Shown in pieces: positions 8,343 through 16,852 of a stretch of DNA of 50,602 bases. Within the stretch, counting starts at the first letter, position 1. Every line of letters begins with the position of its first letter. The notes beneath the pieces are model-generated. The model searched no databases and was not told where the DNA came from. It saw only the letters and a program-made list of their open reading frames with translations. Location: contig JAJDBD010000073.1 in assembly GCA_029261575.1 (NCBI GenBank), forward strand, positions 1 to 50,602, read 5' to 3'. Origin of the DNA: Nitrospinaceae bacterium. GTDB taxonomy: Bacteria; Nitrospinota; Nitrospinia; Nitrospinales; JACRGP01. The position numbers and the translations under genes are program-made.

Positions 8343-8783
8343 TCAGGCTTCGTTGGCTGCGGGGTCGGGTTTTAAATAGGTCCAGCTACTGACGATCAGC
8401 GCGGTCCCGATCCCGCAATAGATCGCGCCCACCACGATAAAGCCTCCGAGGTAGGCGTTGTAGGTTCGCAACAGAAAGCCCAGGAGCATCATGCCGCCGA
8501 TCAGGATATACAGCGATTTGGAATAGACTTGATGGATTTTCAGCGTCGACTCGTCCAGGCCGTCGATGCGGGTCTTGTTGCGGTTGGCCGATTTAGAGAG
8601 CACAAACTTTCCCTTCGCGGCGCCCACGACCACTCCGATCGCCAGCGCAATAAAAACCGCGGACGACGCGCTCCCCTGCTCGTCCATGGCGCGTTGCAAA
8701 AGTTGCCAACCTCTTAAAACCAAAAACACGCCGACCATTATCCAAACCGATCCGGCGACTTTTATCAAACTTTTTTTATTCAC
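8343..8783 (-). CDS. hypothetical four-helix membrane protein
   Basis: 146 residues, not recognised. Predicted helices lie at about 7-25, 41-56, 89-106 and 111-132, with a basic loop (KSANRNKTR) between the second and third. The start is GTG at 8783, supported by AGGAGG seven bases upstream. It lies 47 bases before the start of the CopD/HemJ-like gene, which suggests shared transcription. Confidence 0.72.
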   Translation of the reverse strand: MNKKSLIKVAGSVWIMVGVFLVLRGWQLLQRAMDEQGSASSAVFIALAIGVVVGAAKGKFVLSKSANRNKTRIDGLDESTLKIHQVYSKSLYILIGGMMLLGFLLRTYNAYLGGFIVVGAIYCGIGTALIVSSWTYLKPDPAANEA

Positions 8784-8861
8784 GCCCAGGCCTCCTGAAG
8801 TAATACCTGATGGGGTTGACAGTTGATGCGCGCTTAAAAAACTTGCGGCGCGCGAGTTGTT

Positions 8862-9290
8862 TTATCGATCCGCCATATTCCCTGACACGGCGCGGGCGGA
8901 CATTCGCGGGCATTTGCTCTTGTACAGGGTCTTGATCTCTCCGTCGGAAAAACTGAGAGTGAAACCGTCGCTGTTGCCTCCCGAATCGTCGCACCAAATA
9001 GTGGCTTGCGGCCCTTCCGGGAAGACGGGATCCAAATGGATTTCCTTGCCATATTTATCCTGGTTGCGGCTTTCAGGGGCGTACAAGGTTTGCGCTTCCT
9101 TCACGGTGGGGAGTCTCCAGTCGTGGCTTCCGGCAAACTTACCGGCAGAAAGATTTACGGTCCAGTCCTTGGCCTCGTCCCAGGACATCCACTGCTCCTT
9201 GGTTTGCCAGCAATCTTCCCGCGTCCAGGTCAGCCCCGTTTGGGTATCCGTTATTGTTCCGTCTTGATTGTCGGTGAATCGTTCGCTCAT
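8862..9290 (-). CDS. DUF1566 (Lcl C-terminal-like) domain protein
   Basis: 142 residues made almost wholly of one DUF1566 domain. Family hallmarks are DNQDGTITDTQTGLTW near the N-terminus, W...SWDEAKDW, the SHDWRLPTVKEAQTLY core and a C-terminal Cys (KSKCPR). The family is common as repeated or single domains in proteins that are often secreted, but no signal peptide is visible. The ATG at 9290, four bases after the squalene synthase stop codon, was preferred over an upstream in-frame ATG at 9326 because the domain begins right after it. Function unknown. Confidence 0.8.
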   Translation of the reverse strand: MSERFTDNQDGTITDTQTGLTWTREDCWQTKEQWMSWDEAKDWTVNLSAGKFAGSHDWRLPTVKEAQTLYAPESRNQDKYGKEIHLDPVFPEGPQATIWCDDSGGNSDGFTLSFSDGEIKTLYKSKCPRMSARAVSGNMADR

Positions 9291-9294
9291 CGTT

Positions 9295-10425
9295 TTATGC
9301 CACCATTGAATTATCGGAAAAGTCATTCAGGGAAATTTTCCCCAGGCGCTCCTTCAACCGGTCCAGATCAAAAACCGAAGGATCGTCCAATTCGCTGCGT
9401 TTCAGGATATCGTTGAACGACCAACTCAACAGGGTATCCGAGCAACACATCAGGGGGGTCCTGCGCAGAATCTGGCGGACCGTCCGGCGGGAGATCTTTA
9501 CGGGATCGTCGGAGTTCAGCAGAGCTTTATTGTTGTGCAACACCGCAACCGTTTCCATGGCCATCCACAAGGGCCAGATGCAAAACAGCCGCAAGGAGAT
9601 TTTGTGCCGGGGAATGGCGAGCGTAAACTCAAGAGCGTCTTTAAGATGGCCCAGGGTTTTGTTCAGCAATTTTTCCAGGATCACGAGACTGGTTTCGGCG
9701 GTTTCGCGCGAACCGAACTCTTCGACCGTGAGGCCGCAACCGGTGATCAGGCTTCGAGGAATGTAGGACCAGCCTCTGGCGCGGTCCGCCACAAGGTCTT
9801 TGGAAATATTTGTCATTTGCAAGCCCAGCCCAAACGACACGGCGGTTCGTTGCATGACGTTTCTGGCTCTCGCGCTGAGTCCGGGCATGTCCAGAAGGAA
9901 CAGGCCGCAGAGCATTTCTCCCACCACGCCGGCCACAAAGTAACAATATTCTTCCAACTCGTTCAGGTTTTCGAGCAGGGTCAATTGGCTGTAATCAAAC
10001 TTGGTTTGAAAATAGGCCATCCCTCGGGCCATTTTGGAAACTGAGTCTGAGATGCATTCTTTATGACCGTCGCTGAGTGAATCGAATACGTTGAACACCC
10101 TTTGGGTTTGCGCTAAAAGGTCCAGATCGTTGGGCGACCCGTCGACCTTTTCGCAATCCTCGAGCCATTGGGCGAGGTTTTTTTCGCGAGCGGCGGGGTC
10201 CTGAATCAAGCGGGCGAATTCCAGCAGGAGATGGATTTTAATTTTCGGATCCAGTTTGGGCGCGTCTTCTACCGTGTCGACGATCCGGCAAAACAGATAG
10301 GCGGCGTTGATACTCTTGAGGAGCGGCCCGCGCAATACCGAAATGTTCAGCGCAAACGTCCGGCTGACCTTTGGAAGGGTTTTTATGCAAAAGTCCCAAT
10401 CGTCCTGCAAACAAGCCGAGGTCAT
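9295..10425 (-). CDS. squalene synthase (farnesyl-diphosphate farnesyltransferase family)
   Basis: 376 residues. Trans-isoprenyl synthase fold that couples two farnesyl diphosphates, likely giving squalene for hopanoids or sterols. The first Asp-rich motif is RIVDTVED (D50, D54) and the second is NISKDLVAD (N206, D210, D214). The segment EYCYFVAGVVGEML (159-172) and SRTFAL match the eukaryote-like one-enzyme synthases better than bacterial HpnC/HpnD. There is no C-terminal membrane anchor. The ATG at 10425 is preferred to a TTG two codons upstream. It follows ispH by 25 bases, coupling precursor supply to triterpenoid synthesis. Phytoene synthase remains an alternative. Confidence 0.85.
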   Translation of the reverse strand: MTSACLQDDWDFCIKTLPKVSRTFALNISVLRGPLLKSINAAYLFCRIVDTVEDAPKLDPKIKIHLLLEFARLIQDPAAREKNLAQWLEDCEKVDGSPNDLDLLAQTQRVFNVFDSLSDGHKECISDSVSKMARGMAYFQTKFDYSQLTLLENLNELEEYCYFVAGVVGEMLCGLFLLDMPGLSARARNVMQRTAVSFGLGLQMTNISKDLVADRARGWSYIPRSLITGCGLTVEEFGSRETAETSLVILEKLLNKTLGHLKDALEFTLAIPRHKISLRLFCIWPLWMAMETVAVLHNNKALLNSDDPVKISRRTVRQILRRTPLMCCSDTLLSWSFNDILKRSELDDPSVFDLDRLKERLGKISLNDFSDNSMVA

Positions 10426-10450
10426 AGACAATGGGGTTGATTCATGAATT

Positions 10451-11341
10451 TCAGGAGGAGACGGCCTGGTTCTTTTCCAGGGCGTTCAATTCGTCCGCAA
10501 TCACCATGATGGCCTTATGCACCTTGTTGATGACAAACTCCGGGGTGCTGGTGCCGGCGGTGATTCCCACATGCTTGCGGTTGACGAACCACTCCCGCTT
10601 GAGTTGGGTTTCGGACTCAATATGGTGGGAGGCGATGTTTTTTTGCTCGCAGACGTGCACCAACTTTTTCGTGTTGGAAGAGTTGTAACCTCCCACGACG
10701 ATCATCAGGTCCGCTTTTTCAGTCAAATTCAGCACCGCGATTTGCCGGTCCCGCGTGGGCTGGCAAATGGTGTTTACGAAATTCACTTCCTCCACGCAGT
10801 CCATTTCCATGATTTTTTCAACCAGGGCCTCGACGTTTTCAACTTGCTGGGTCGTTTGGACCACGATGCCAAATTTACGTTTTCCCGTTTCGCGGAGTTT
10901 GGGCAAGTCGCTCTCGTCTTTAACGACGACGTATTCGTCCAGATCTCCCACAATGCCCTTGACCTCGGCATGGTCTTCCTGACCGATGACCACGGGAAAA
11001 TAATTTTTTTCGACCATTCCCTTGATGGTTTTATGGACGCGCATGACCAGCGGGCAACTGGCGTCGAACACCACCAGTCCGGCGTCGGTCAACTTCTTTT
11101 TCACCCGGTCCGCCGCGCCGTGCGCGGTGATCATTACCTTCCGGGTCTTTATTTTATCCAGTTCGTGAATGCCGTTGACCAGAGAGACGCCATTTTTTTT
11201 CAGGGATTCATTGACCTGTTTGTTATGCACCAATTGTCCAACAATGGTGAGATCGTTGTTGAATTGAGGTTCCATCGCCAGGTTAATGGCGTCTTCTACC
11301 CCAAAACAGGTGCCCAAGGCGCTGGCGAGTGAAACTTTCAT
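10451..11341 (-). CDS. ispH: 4-hydroxy-3-methylbut-2-enyl diphosphate reductase
   Basis: The last enzyme of the non-mevalonate (MEP) pathway, giving IPP and DMAPP. From the ATG at 11341 (AAAGGAA upstream) it has 296 residues. The three [4Fe-4S] cysteines are C12 (GTCFGV), C96 (ASCPLV) and C193 (TICQPT); H39 (LVHN), H74 (AHG), E126 (HAEVKG) and the QTTQ motif fit the active site. An extended upstream frame adds 26 residues that the family does not have. It heads a transcript with squalene synthase. Confidence 0.95.
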   Translation of the reverse strand: MKVSLASALGTCFGVEDAINLAMEPQFNNDLTIVGQLVHNKQVNESLKKNGVSLVNGIHELDKIKTRKVMITAHGAADRVKKKLTDAGLVVFDASCPLVMRVHKTIKGMVEKNYFPVVIGQEDHAEVKGIVGDLDEYVVVKDESDLPKLRETGKRKFGIVVQTTQQVENVEALVEKIMEMDCVEEVNFVNTICQPTRDRQIAVLNLTEKADLMIVVGGYNSSNTKKLVHVCEQKNIASHHIESETQLKREWFVNRKHVGITAGTSTPEFVINKVHKAIMVIADELNALEKNQAVSS

Positions 11342-11458
11342 TAGCGATTCCTTTGATATGTTGGAGTGGCGCGCAAAATCTATTCTTATTAACGACCTTA
11401 AGCTTATAGATGATAACAAAAGCCGTTTGGATTTTAAATAAAATTAACTCGGATCCGG

Positions 11459-12205
11459 CTATTCGACGAACAGCTTTTTGATGAGGTGGAAGGTGGTCTG
11501 CCGTCCGATTTCCGCGATAGACTCGGTGAGTGGGATGTGTTTTGGGCAAACGGCGGCGCAGTTTTGCGCGTTGCCGCAATTGGCGATACCGCCTTCTTTC
11601 ATCAACGGTTCCAGACGTTTGTCCTTGTGCATGGCTCCCGTTGGATGCATGTTGAAATACCGAGCCTGGCTGAATACGGCGGGACCGAGGAAATTATTGT
11701 CCAGCGTGTACTGCGGGCAGGATTCCAGGCAACAACCGCAGGTCATGCACTGAGACAGTTCGTAAGCCTTGTGCCGTGTTTCCTGGTCGATAGCCGGTCC
11801 TTCTCCTATGTCGTGTGTGCCGTCGATATCGATCCAGGCGTGCGCCTGTTCCAAATCCTTGAACATCCGCGCACGGTCCACCTGAAGATCGCGAACCGCC
11901 GGAAATTTGCTCATGGGTTCCAGAGTGATGGGTTTTTCCAGCGGGTCGATGAGGGCGGCGCAGGCTTGCCGCACCTTGCCGTTGATCACCATCGTGCAGG
12001 AGCCGCAGACCTCTTCCAGACAATTGCAATCCCACACCACCGGTTTGACCCGGACGCCGCCGATGTTGACCGGGTTTTTCTGGATATCCTGCAGGCAGGA
12101 GATGACATTGGCGAAAGGTTTTTCCGGCAGTTCAAAAGTTTCCCAATAGGGAGCCGCATTGGGATTGTCCTTGCGTCGGATTTTTATTAATACCGTTTGG
12201 CTCAT
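11459..12205 (-). CDS. sdhB: succinate dehydrogenase/fumarate reductase iron-sulfur subunit
   Basis: A 248-residue electron-transfer subunit linking the flavoprotein to the membrane cytochrome. The [2Fe-2S] site is in CNCLEEVCGSC (60-70) with C82, the [4Fe-4S] motif is CMTCGCCLESCP, and the [3Fe-4S]-type motif is CGNAQNCAAVCPKHIP. The CNCLEEVCGSC form is typical of Bacillus/epsilon-type enzymes. It starts six bases after the sdhA stop codon and ends the sdhCAB operon. Whether the complex runs as succinate dehydrogenase or fumarate reductase cannot be decided from sequence. Confidence 0.94.
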   Translation of the reverse strand: MSQTVLIKIRRKDNPNAAPYWETFELPEKPFANVISCLQDIQKNPVNIGGVRVKPVVWDCNCLEEVCGSCTMVINGKVRQACAALIDPLEKPITLEPMSKFPAVRDLQVDRARMFKDLEQAHAWIDIDGTHDIGEGPAIDQETRHKAYELSQCMTCGCCLESCPQYTLDNNFLGPAVFSQARYFNMHPTGAMHKDKRLEPLMKEGGIANCGNAQNCAAVCPKHIPLTESIAEIGRQTTFHLIKKLFVE

Positions 12206-12210
12206 GATAT

Positions 12211-14151
12211 TCAGTTGTATTTTCTGGGACGCGGCGTGACTTGCGAGGCGTCCACGTCTTCGTATGAAATTTCCGGTTGATTGCTTTTATAAACAGCGAT
12301 GGAGCTTTTCAACCAGTGGTTGTTATTCTCCTCGAATTTCTTCATGTATTCCAGATGGCCGGGGGGGAACGCTTCTTCCCGGACTTCCTCATAGCTCTTT
12401 TTTTCCAGGTAATCGATGTATTCGTGGGGATCGAATTCATCGGGCTGGACGATTTCGAATTCCGGTTTGTAATGCGCTCCCCGGCATTCGTCCCGCAACA
12501 GAGCGCCTTTGGCGATGATGCGAGACAGGTGAATCATGTTGTACAACTGGTTGATGAAACTGGGCGTTGGATTCGACCAGTCGGAGGTGTCCAGACATTG
12601 CAAATCGCCAAACCGGGTTTCTATCTCGTCGATTTTCAAAAGGGTTTTTTCCAGTTTCTTGTTTTCCCGGACGATCAGGACGTTGGCTAACAGGGTTTCT
12701 CCCAATTCCTGATGCAGGGAATAGGGGTTTTCCTTGCCGTTCATCGACTTGATTTCCTTGAACCGGCTTTCCCATTTTATCCGGGCCTGATCGAAGACGG
12801 AGGAGGGAATATCCTCCGGAGCCTTGTCCAGGGTTTTTGTATAATTCGCCACCCCCGGTCCCATCATTATACCACTGTAAATGCAACTGAGCAGAGAGTT
12901 GGCGCCCAGCCGGTTGGCCCCGTGGTATTGATAGTCCACCTCGCCCACCGCGTACAATCCGGGGATGGAGGTCATCTGGTTTCTTGGGGATTGATGATCG
13001 ATGAGACCGTTGCCGTCGCTTTCGTAATCGACCCACAAACCGCCCATGGAATAATGCACGGCGGGGAAAATTTTCATCGGGGTGGTTTTTGGGTTGTCTC
13101 CGGTAAACTTTTCGTAAATGTCGAGGATGCCCCCCAGGCGATCGTCCAGAAACTCCGGCGACTTGTGGGTGAGATCGAGGTAGACCATGGCTTCGCCGCC
13201 CACGCCGAGTCCTTTGTTGTACACCACTTCGTAAATTTCCCGGCTGGCGACGTCGCGCGGCACCAGGTTTCCGAACAGAGGATAATTTTCTTCCAGAAAA
13301 TAATACCGGGCCGATTCGGGAATTTCCGTGGGGTTGCGGTTGTCTTTCGGATCTTTTGGGACCCAGACCCTGCCGCCCTCGCCGCGCGCCGACTCGCTCA
13401 TCAGGCGTAGTTTGTCTTGCCCTGGAATGGCGGTGGGATGGATCTGGATAAATTCTCCGTTGCCGTATTTGGCGCCTTGTAAATAGGTGGCGGCGGCGGC
13501 GGAACCGGTGCAAACCGCAGAGCCTGTAGATTTGCCGTAAAGCTGACCGGGTCCTCCCGTGGCCAGAATCACCGCGTCTGCTGAAATGGTGAACAGGGCG
13601 CCGGTTCGCAGGTCGTGAAACACCCCGCCCCGACATACCTGGCTTTCATCCAATACAACTCCCAGGTATTCGTGCCATTCAAGTTTTTCCACGAGGCCGT
13701 CGTGCTCGTACCGTCGAACCTGTTCGTCCAGGGCGTAAAGCAATTGCTGTCCGGTAGTGGCTCCGGCGAAGGCGGTGCGCGAATACAGGGTGCCGCCAAA
13801 GCGGCGAAATTCGAGATGGCCCTCCGCCGTACGGTTGAAGGCCACGCCCAACCTGTCCATGAGGTGGATGATGGCCGGGGCCTGATGGCACATGTCGTTC
13901 ACCAGAGGTTGATGGGCGAGGAAGTCGCCGCCCTTGACCGTATCGTAAAAGTGGATATCCGGCGAATCGCCTTCGCCCTTGGAGTCGATGGCGGCGTTGA
14001 TGCCGCCCTGGGCGCAAACGGAATGCGAGCGCTTCACGGGTTGGTGGGAAACCAGAACGACGCGGATCCCGGCTTCGCAAATTTTCATGGCGGCGGAAAG
14101 CCCGGCTAATCCTCCGCCCACGACGACTACCTTGGCCTGGCGCTTGATCAT
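12211..14151 (-). CDS. sdhA: succinate dehydrogenase/fumarate reductase flavoprotein subunit
   Basis: 646 residues from the ATG at 14151, which overlaps the sdhC stop (ATGA). The FAD dinucleotide site is VVGGGLAGLSA (10-20); H43 in RSHSVCAQGGINAA is the covalent FAD attachment His. Substrate-site motifs include HPTAIPG, SESARGEGG and YHGANRLGANSLLS. A longer frame to 14325 lies within sdhC and is rejected because the Rossmann fold begins immediately after the chosen ATG. It interconverts succinate and fumarate with the quinone pool. Confidence 0.95.
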   Translation of the reverse strand: MIKRQAKVVVVGGGLAGLSAAMKICEAGIRVVLVSHQPVKRSHSVCAQGGINAAIDSKGEGDSPDIHFYDTVKGGDFLAHQPLVNDMCHQAPAIIHLMDRLGVAFNRTAEGHLEFRRFGGTLYSRTAFAGATTGQQLLYALDEQVRRYEHDGLVEKLEWHEYLGVVLDESQVCRGGVFHDLRTGALFTISADAVILATGGPGQLYGKSTGSAVCTGSAAAATYLQGAKYGNGEFIQIHPTAIPGQDKLRLMSESARGEGGRVWVPKDPKDNRNPTEIPESARYYFLEENYPLFGNLVPRDVASREIYEVVYNKGLGVGGEAMVYLDLTHKSPEFLDDRLGGILDIYEKFTGDNPKTTPMKIFPAVHYSMGGLWVDYESDGNGLIDHQSPRNQMTSIPGLYAVGEVDYQYHGANRLGANSLLSCIYSGIMMGPGVANYTKTLDKAPEDIPSSVFDQARIKWESRFKEIKSMNGKENPYSLHQELGETLLANVLIVRENKKLEKTLLKIDEIETRFGDLQCLDTSDWSNPTPSFINQLYNMIHLSRIIAKGALLRDECRGAHYKPEFEIVQPDEFDPHEYIDYLEKKSYEEVREEAFPPGHLEYMKKFEENNNHWLKSSIAVYKSNQPEISYEDVDASQVTPRPRKYN

Positions 14152-14837
14152 AAGGACATTCCTTTGGAGAAAACGGGTTCCACTGAAACCGGGTCGAGCG
14201 CGAAGGCCGCCATGGTGGCCACTCCCCACAGCGCCAGAACCAGGCCCACGAACATGAAAGCGATCCCCGCGTTGCGCTGGGCGTCCTTGCCTATCAACAG
14301 GCCCCAGGAAATGCAAAACCCCCAAAGCCCGTTGGCGAAATGAAAGGTCGCGGAAAGGATACCGACCAGATAAATCAGCCGTCCCGACCAGGTGGACATT
14401 TGTTCGTTCATGATCCCGATCAGGAACGGCGAGGCCTCGAATAAATGTTTGCCTTCGATCATTTTAGGGAAAAGAGTGGTGCCGATATGGTAAACCAGAA
14501 AGAGGAAGACAACGCCGCCGGTAACCCTTTGCAAGGTGTACATCCAGTTTCGCGGGTAAGCGTAACGGAAGACGTTGAACTTTCCTTGATAGGCGACATA
14601 AAACCCCATGAAGGAATGAAACAAAATTGGAATATGGATACACAGGACCTCGATCCATAGTAGATAGGGCATGTTGTTGATGAGGTCGATCCCGAACTGG
14701 TATTGCTGGACGCCCACCGTACGCAGGGAATTGAAACCCAAGTGGAATACGAGAAACAGCCCGATGGGAATGATCCCGGTGAGGGAATGAAGTTTTAGCA
14801 GGAGGAATTGAATTTCCGATTTGCTCAGAGTTTTCAT
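14148..14837 (-). CDS. sdhC: succinate dehydrogenase/fumarate reductase cytochrome b subunit (b558 type)
   Basis: 229 residues from the ATG at 14837, with five predicted membrane helices and the haem-ligand histidines of the b558 family (KLHSLTG, VFHLGFN, LFHSFMGF, LVYHIG, TFHFANGLWGF). A single large subunit replaces separate SdhC and SdhD, which is the two-haem Bacillus/Wolinella class usually tied to menaquinone. An in-frame TTG at 14906 would add 23 residues not expected in the family. It is first in the sdhCAB operon. Confidence 0.9.
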   Translation of the reverse strand: MKTLSKSEIQFLLLKLHSLTGIIPIGLFLVFHLGFNSLRTVGVQQYQFGIDLINNMPYLLWIEVLCIHIPILFHSFMGFYVAYQGKFNVFRYAYPRNWMYTLQRVTGGVVFLFLVYHIGTTLFPKMIEGKHLFEASPFLIGIMNEQMSTWSGRLIYLVGILSATFHFANGLWGFCISWGLLIGKDAQRNAGIAFMFVGLVLALWGVATMAAFALDPVSVEPVFSKGMSL

Positions 14838-14988
14838 TCGCCGGGATGGGAACAGCTTTACGAACGCCGCAGAGGCGTCGGGGACGGGAGAATCCAATCC
14901 TGACAAATATTCTTACCGAATTTCAAAGGGAAAACAAGGTTATATAAAGAGGATAGATTTGGAATCAGGGAGGGGATGGGGGTGAGGC

Positions 14989-15261
14989 TTAGAAGTCGGA
15001 TTCCAAAAGTGGGCGATTTTTGTAATCGGGATTGATGGGTTTGTCGCTTTGATCGATAATAAGATTTTCCGGTTCCCGGACAAAAAGGTCGACAAAACCG
15101 CATTCTCCGCAAACCTTTGGGAGGAGTGGAACCTTCTTTTCTATCCCGTGGTCTTTGCGAACCACCATGATCAATTCCAAATCCCTGCTGGTGCGCAAAC
15201 CCAGGTCTCCCCGGATGATTCGGGAACTCCCACATTTGCTACATTTGTTGGGATCGGACAT
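14989..15261 (-). CDS. small zinc-ribbon protein
   Basis: 90 residues with two Cys pairs (CSKCGSSR near residue 7 and CGECGFVD near residue 52), the spacing of a zinc ribbon. The C-terminal third is acidic and without structure cues. I do not recognise a functional family. It lies downstream of the HU-like gene but has its own extended -10 promoter in the gap, so it may be transcribed independently. Confidence 0.78.
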   Translation of the reverse strand: MSDPNKCSKCGSSRIIRGDLGLRTSRDLELIMVVRKDHGIEKKVPLLPKVCGECGFVDLFVREPENLIIDQSDKPINPDYKNRPLLESDF

Positions 15262-15317
15262 AATATCAGGGTCGTTGCAACGCTCCCCTTAAGGGGGCGG
15301 ATGATTTGCACCTGGGG

Positions 15318-15327
15318 AAATTATAAC
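15318..15327 (-). promoter_or_regulatory. extended -10 promoter for the zinc-ribbon gene
   Basis: Read on the minus strand, TGTTATAAT is a perfect extended -10 element (TGnTATAAT, TATAAT at 15320-15325). No good -35 is needed or seen. The predicted start near 15313 gives a leader of about 50 bases, which contains a CCCCTTAAGGGG palindrome. Confidence 0.55.
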
Positions 15328-15350
15328 ACAAATACAAATCATCGCCCGCT

Positions 15351-15716
15351 TTACGGAGCCGATTCCATGGACAAACCAGGCCCGGTGTAATCCCGGCGGA
15401 TATCCAGATCTTCGACGAATTCTTCGTGGATAGAAGGCACGCCGTTATTGATCATCTCTTTTAATTCCCGGCTTGCATGAAACAAGGGTTTGTTTCTCGC
15501 CGGAATTTCCATTTCCTCTTCGGAGAGCGGCTTTTTGCCGGTCCTGGCTTCATACTCCCTTAAATGAAAGGAGCCGAATCCGTGAACCACCACGCGTCCA
15601 TCCTTTTTGAGGTTGACCATGATGCCTTCAAGGATGTGCAGGATCAGTTTGTCCGCTTCCTTTTTGGAAACGTTCATCTTCAGCGAGAGTTTTTCAGCTA
15701 AGTCTGCTCGGGTCAT
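15351..15716 (-). CDS. HU/IHF-family DNA-binding protein with C-terminal extension
   Basis: 121 residues. The first 92 or so are a normal HU/IHF fold (MTRADLAEKL start, GRVVVHGFGSFHLREYEAR arm region, ARTGKKPL, PLFHASRELKEMIN). About 28 extra acidic residues follow (VPSIHEEFVEDLDIRRDYTG), longer than the usual 90-100. AGGAGGAAT precedes the ATG. A nucleoid role is expected; the IHF-alpha-like arm suggests DNA bending. The tail function is unknown. Confidence 0.88.
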   Translation of the reverse strand: MTRADLAEKLSLKMNVSKKEADKLILHILEGIMVNLKKDGRVVVHGFGSFHLREYEARTGKKPLSEEEMEIPARNKPLFHASRELKEMINNGVPSIHEEFVEDLDIRRDYTGPGLSMESAP

Positions 15717-15912
15717 GATTATTCCTCCTGATAGTACATAACTTTTGGTAATTCAAAAGTGTTACAACTAATAGAGCAGGAAGCATGCCAAATAGCGGGC
15801 GATCAACTAACCCCTTTAATTTGAATAAGTTAAAATATATTGAAATTGCGACGATTACAAAATCCACTGTAAACCGTATACTTTTGTTAACAGGCGTGAG
15901 CAATTTAGTTAA

Positions 15913-16833
15913 ATGTTTAAAAATATTCTTATTTATTTGACCCATCCCCATGTAACAGCCTGGAATTTTGACCAGAACCATCTGGAAACCCTGAAAGCGG
16001 CTATTCCAGGAGTCACGGCGACGGTCTGCTACAAGTCCAGGGATTTTCTGCGCCTTCTCCCCGAGGCGGAGGCGGTATTGGTCTGGTATTTCAAAAAGGA
16101 ATGGTTGGCGACTGCGCCAAAATTAAAATTGATCGCCACCCCCGCCGCCGGAAAGGACTGGGTAGACGTCGAGCCGGGGAGGGGAATCGAATTGAGGTTT
16201 GGGCGGTTTCACGGCGCGATAATCGCCGAAACCGTTTTGGGCGCCATGTTGTATTTTTGCCGCGCCTTTGGCCCGGCGATAAGAATGCAGAAAAAACGCC
16301 GATGGGCGCCCCTCAAAATTTCCAATGAAATGAAGTCGCTCGATAATTCCCGGATCCTCATCCTGGGATTTGGGAATATAGGTCAGGCCATCGCCCGGAA
16401 ATTGAAACCGTTTGGATGTCGTGTCACCGGACTCAAAAGGAGGATGATACCGGCTCCCGATTACTTTGAAGAAGGCGATCGTGTGATTTTGCCGGACCAA
16501 TTGGAGGGCGCTCTCCCGGAAACCGATCATCTAATTTTCGCGCTACCGGGCGGGGAGGAAACCGAAGGGATTTTTACGCGGAATCATTTCCGCTTATTAA
16601 GGAAAAGCTGTTTTATTTATAATGTCGGCAGGGGCAGGGTATATAGCGAACAGGATATCGTAGAGGCTCTGGCGGAAGAAAGAATTCGCGGAGCTTATCT
16701 CGACGTCTTTGAAACCGAACCGTTAGCGGAAACCTCCCGCTTGTGGGAGTTCGACAATGTGTTGATCCAGCCGCACCTGTCCGCCGCAGCGCCGCAATAT
16801 CTGGAGTTGTTTTTAAAAGAGTGGTTCTCCTGA
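15913..16833 (+). CDS. D-isomer-specific 2-hydroxyacid dehydrogenase
   Basis: 306 residues, NAD(P)-dependent oxidoreductase. The Rossmann motif is ILGFGNIGQAIARKL (about 150-165). The catalytic residues are the Arg of YNVGRGRVY, the Glu of LDVFETEPL and the His of IQPHLSAA. The order and length fit the glyoxylate/hydroxypyruvate reductase and phosphoglycerate dehydrogenase superfamily without a regulatory ACT domain. The substrate is not assignable. It ends 20 bases from the convergent restriction enzyme gene. Confidence 0.88.
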   Translation: MFKNILIYLTHPHVTAWNFDQNHLETLKAAIPGVTATVCYKSRDFLRLLPEAEAVLVWYFKKEWLATAPKLKLIATPAAGKDWVDVEPGRGIELRFGRFHGAIIAETVLGAMLYFCRAFGPAIRMQKKRRWAPLKISNEMKSLDNSRILILGFGNIGQAIARKLKPFGCRVTGLKRRMIPAPDYFEEGDRVILPDQLEGALPETDHLIFALPGGEETEGIFTRNHFRLLRKSCFIYNVGRGRVYSEQDIVEALAEERIRGAYLDVFETEPLAETSRLWEFDNVLIQPHLSAAAPQYLELFLKEWFS

Positions 16834-16852
16834 CCCGCAACGGGAAAAGTTT

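Noticed and set aside
8784-8861. GCGCGC inverted pair as a terminator before the DUF1566 neighbour
   Set aside because: The loop is about 15 bases and no T-run follows the stem in the relevant direction.
12437-13636. 399-codon frame overlapping sdhA in another frame
   Set aside because: Arg/Gly/Pro-rich shadow translation; sdhA is intact with all motifs.
15694-15981. Open frame on the minus strand between the HU-like gene and the dehydrogenase
   Set aside because: It overlaps both real genes or their control regions, has no ribosome site and resembles no protein; the AT-rich gap explains the lack of stops.
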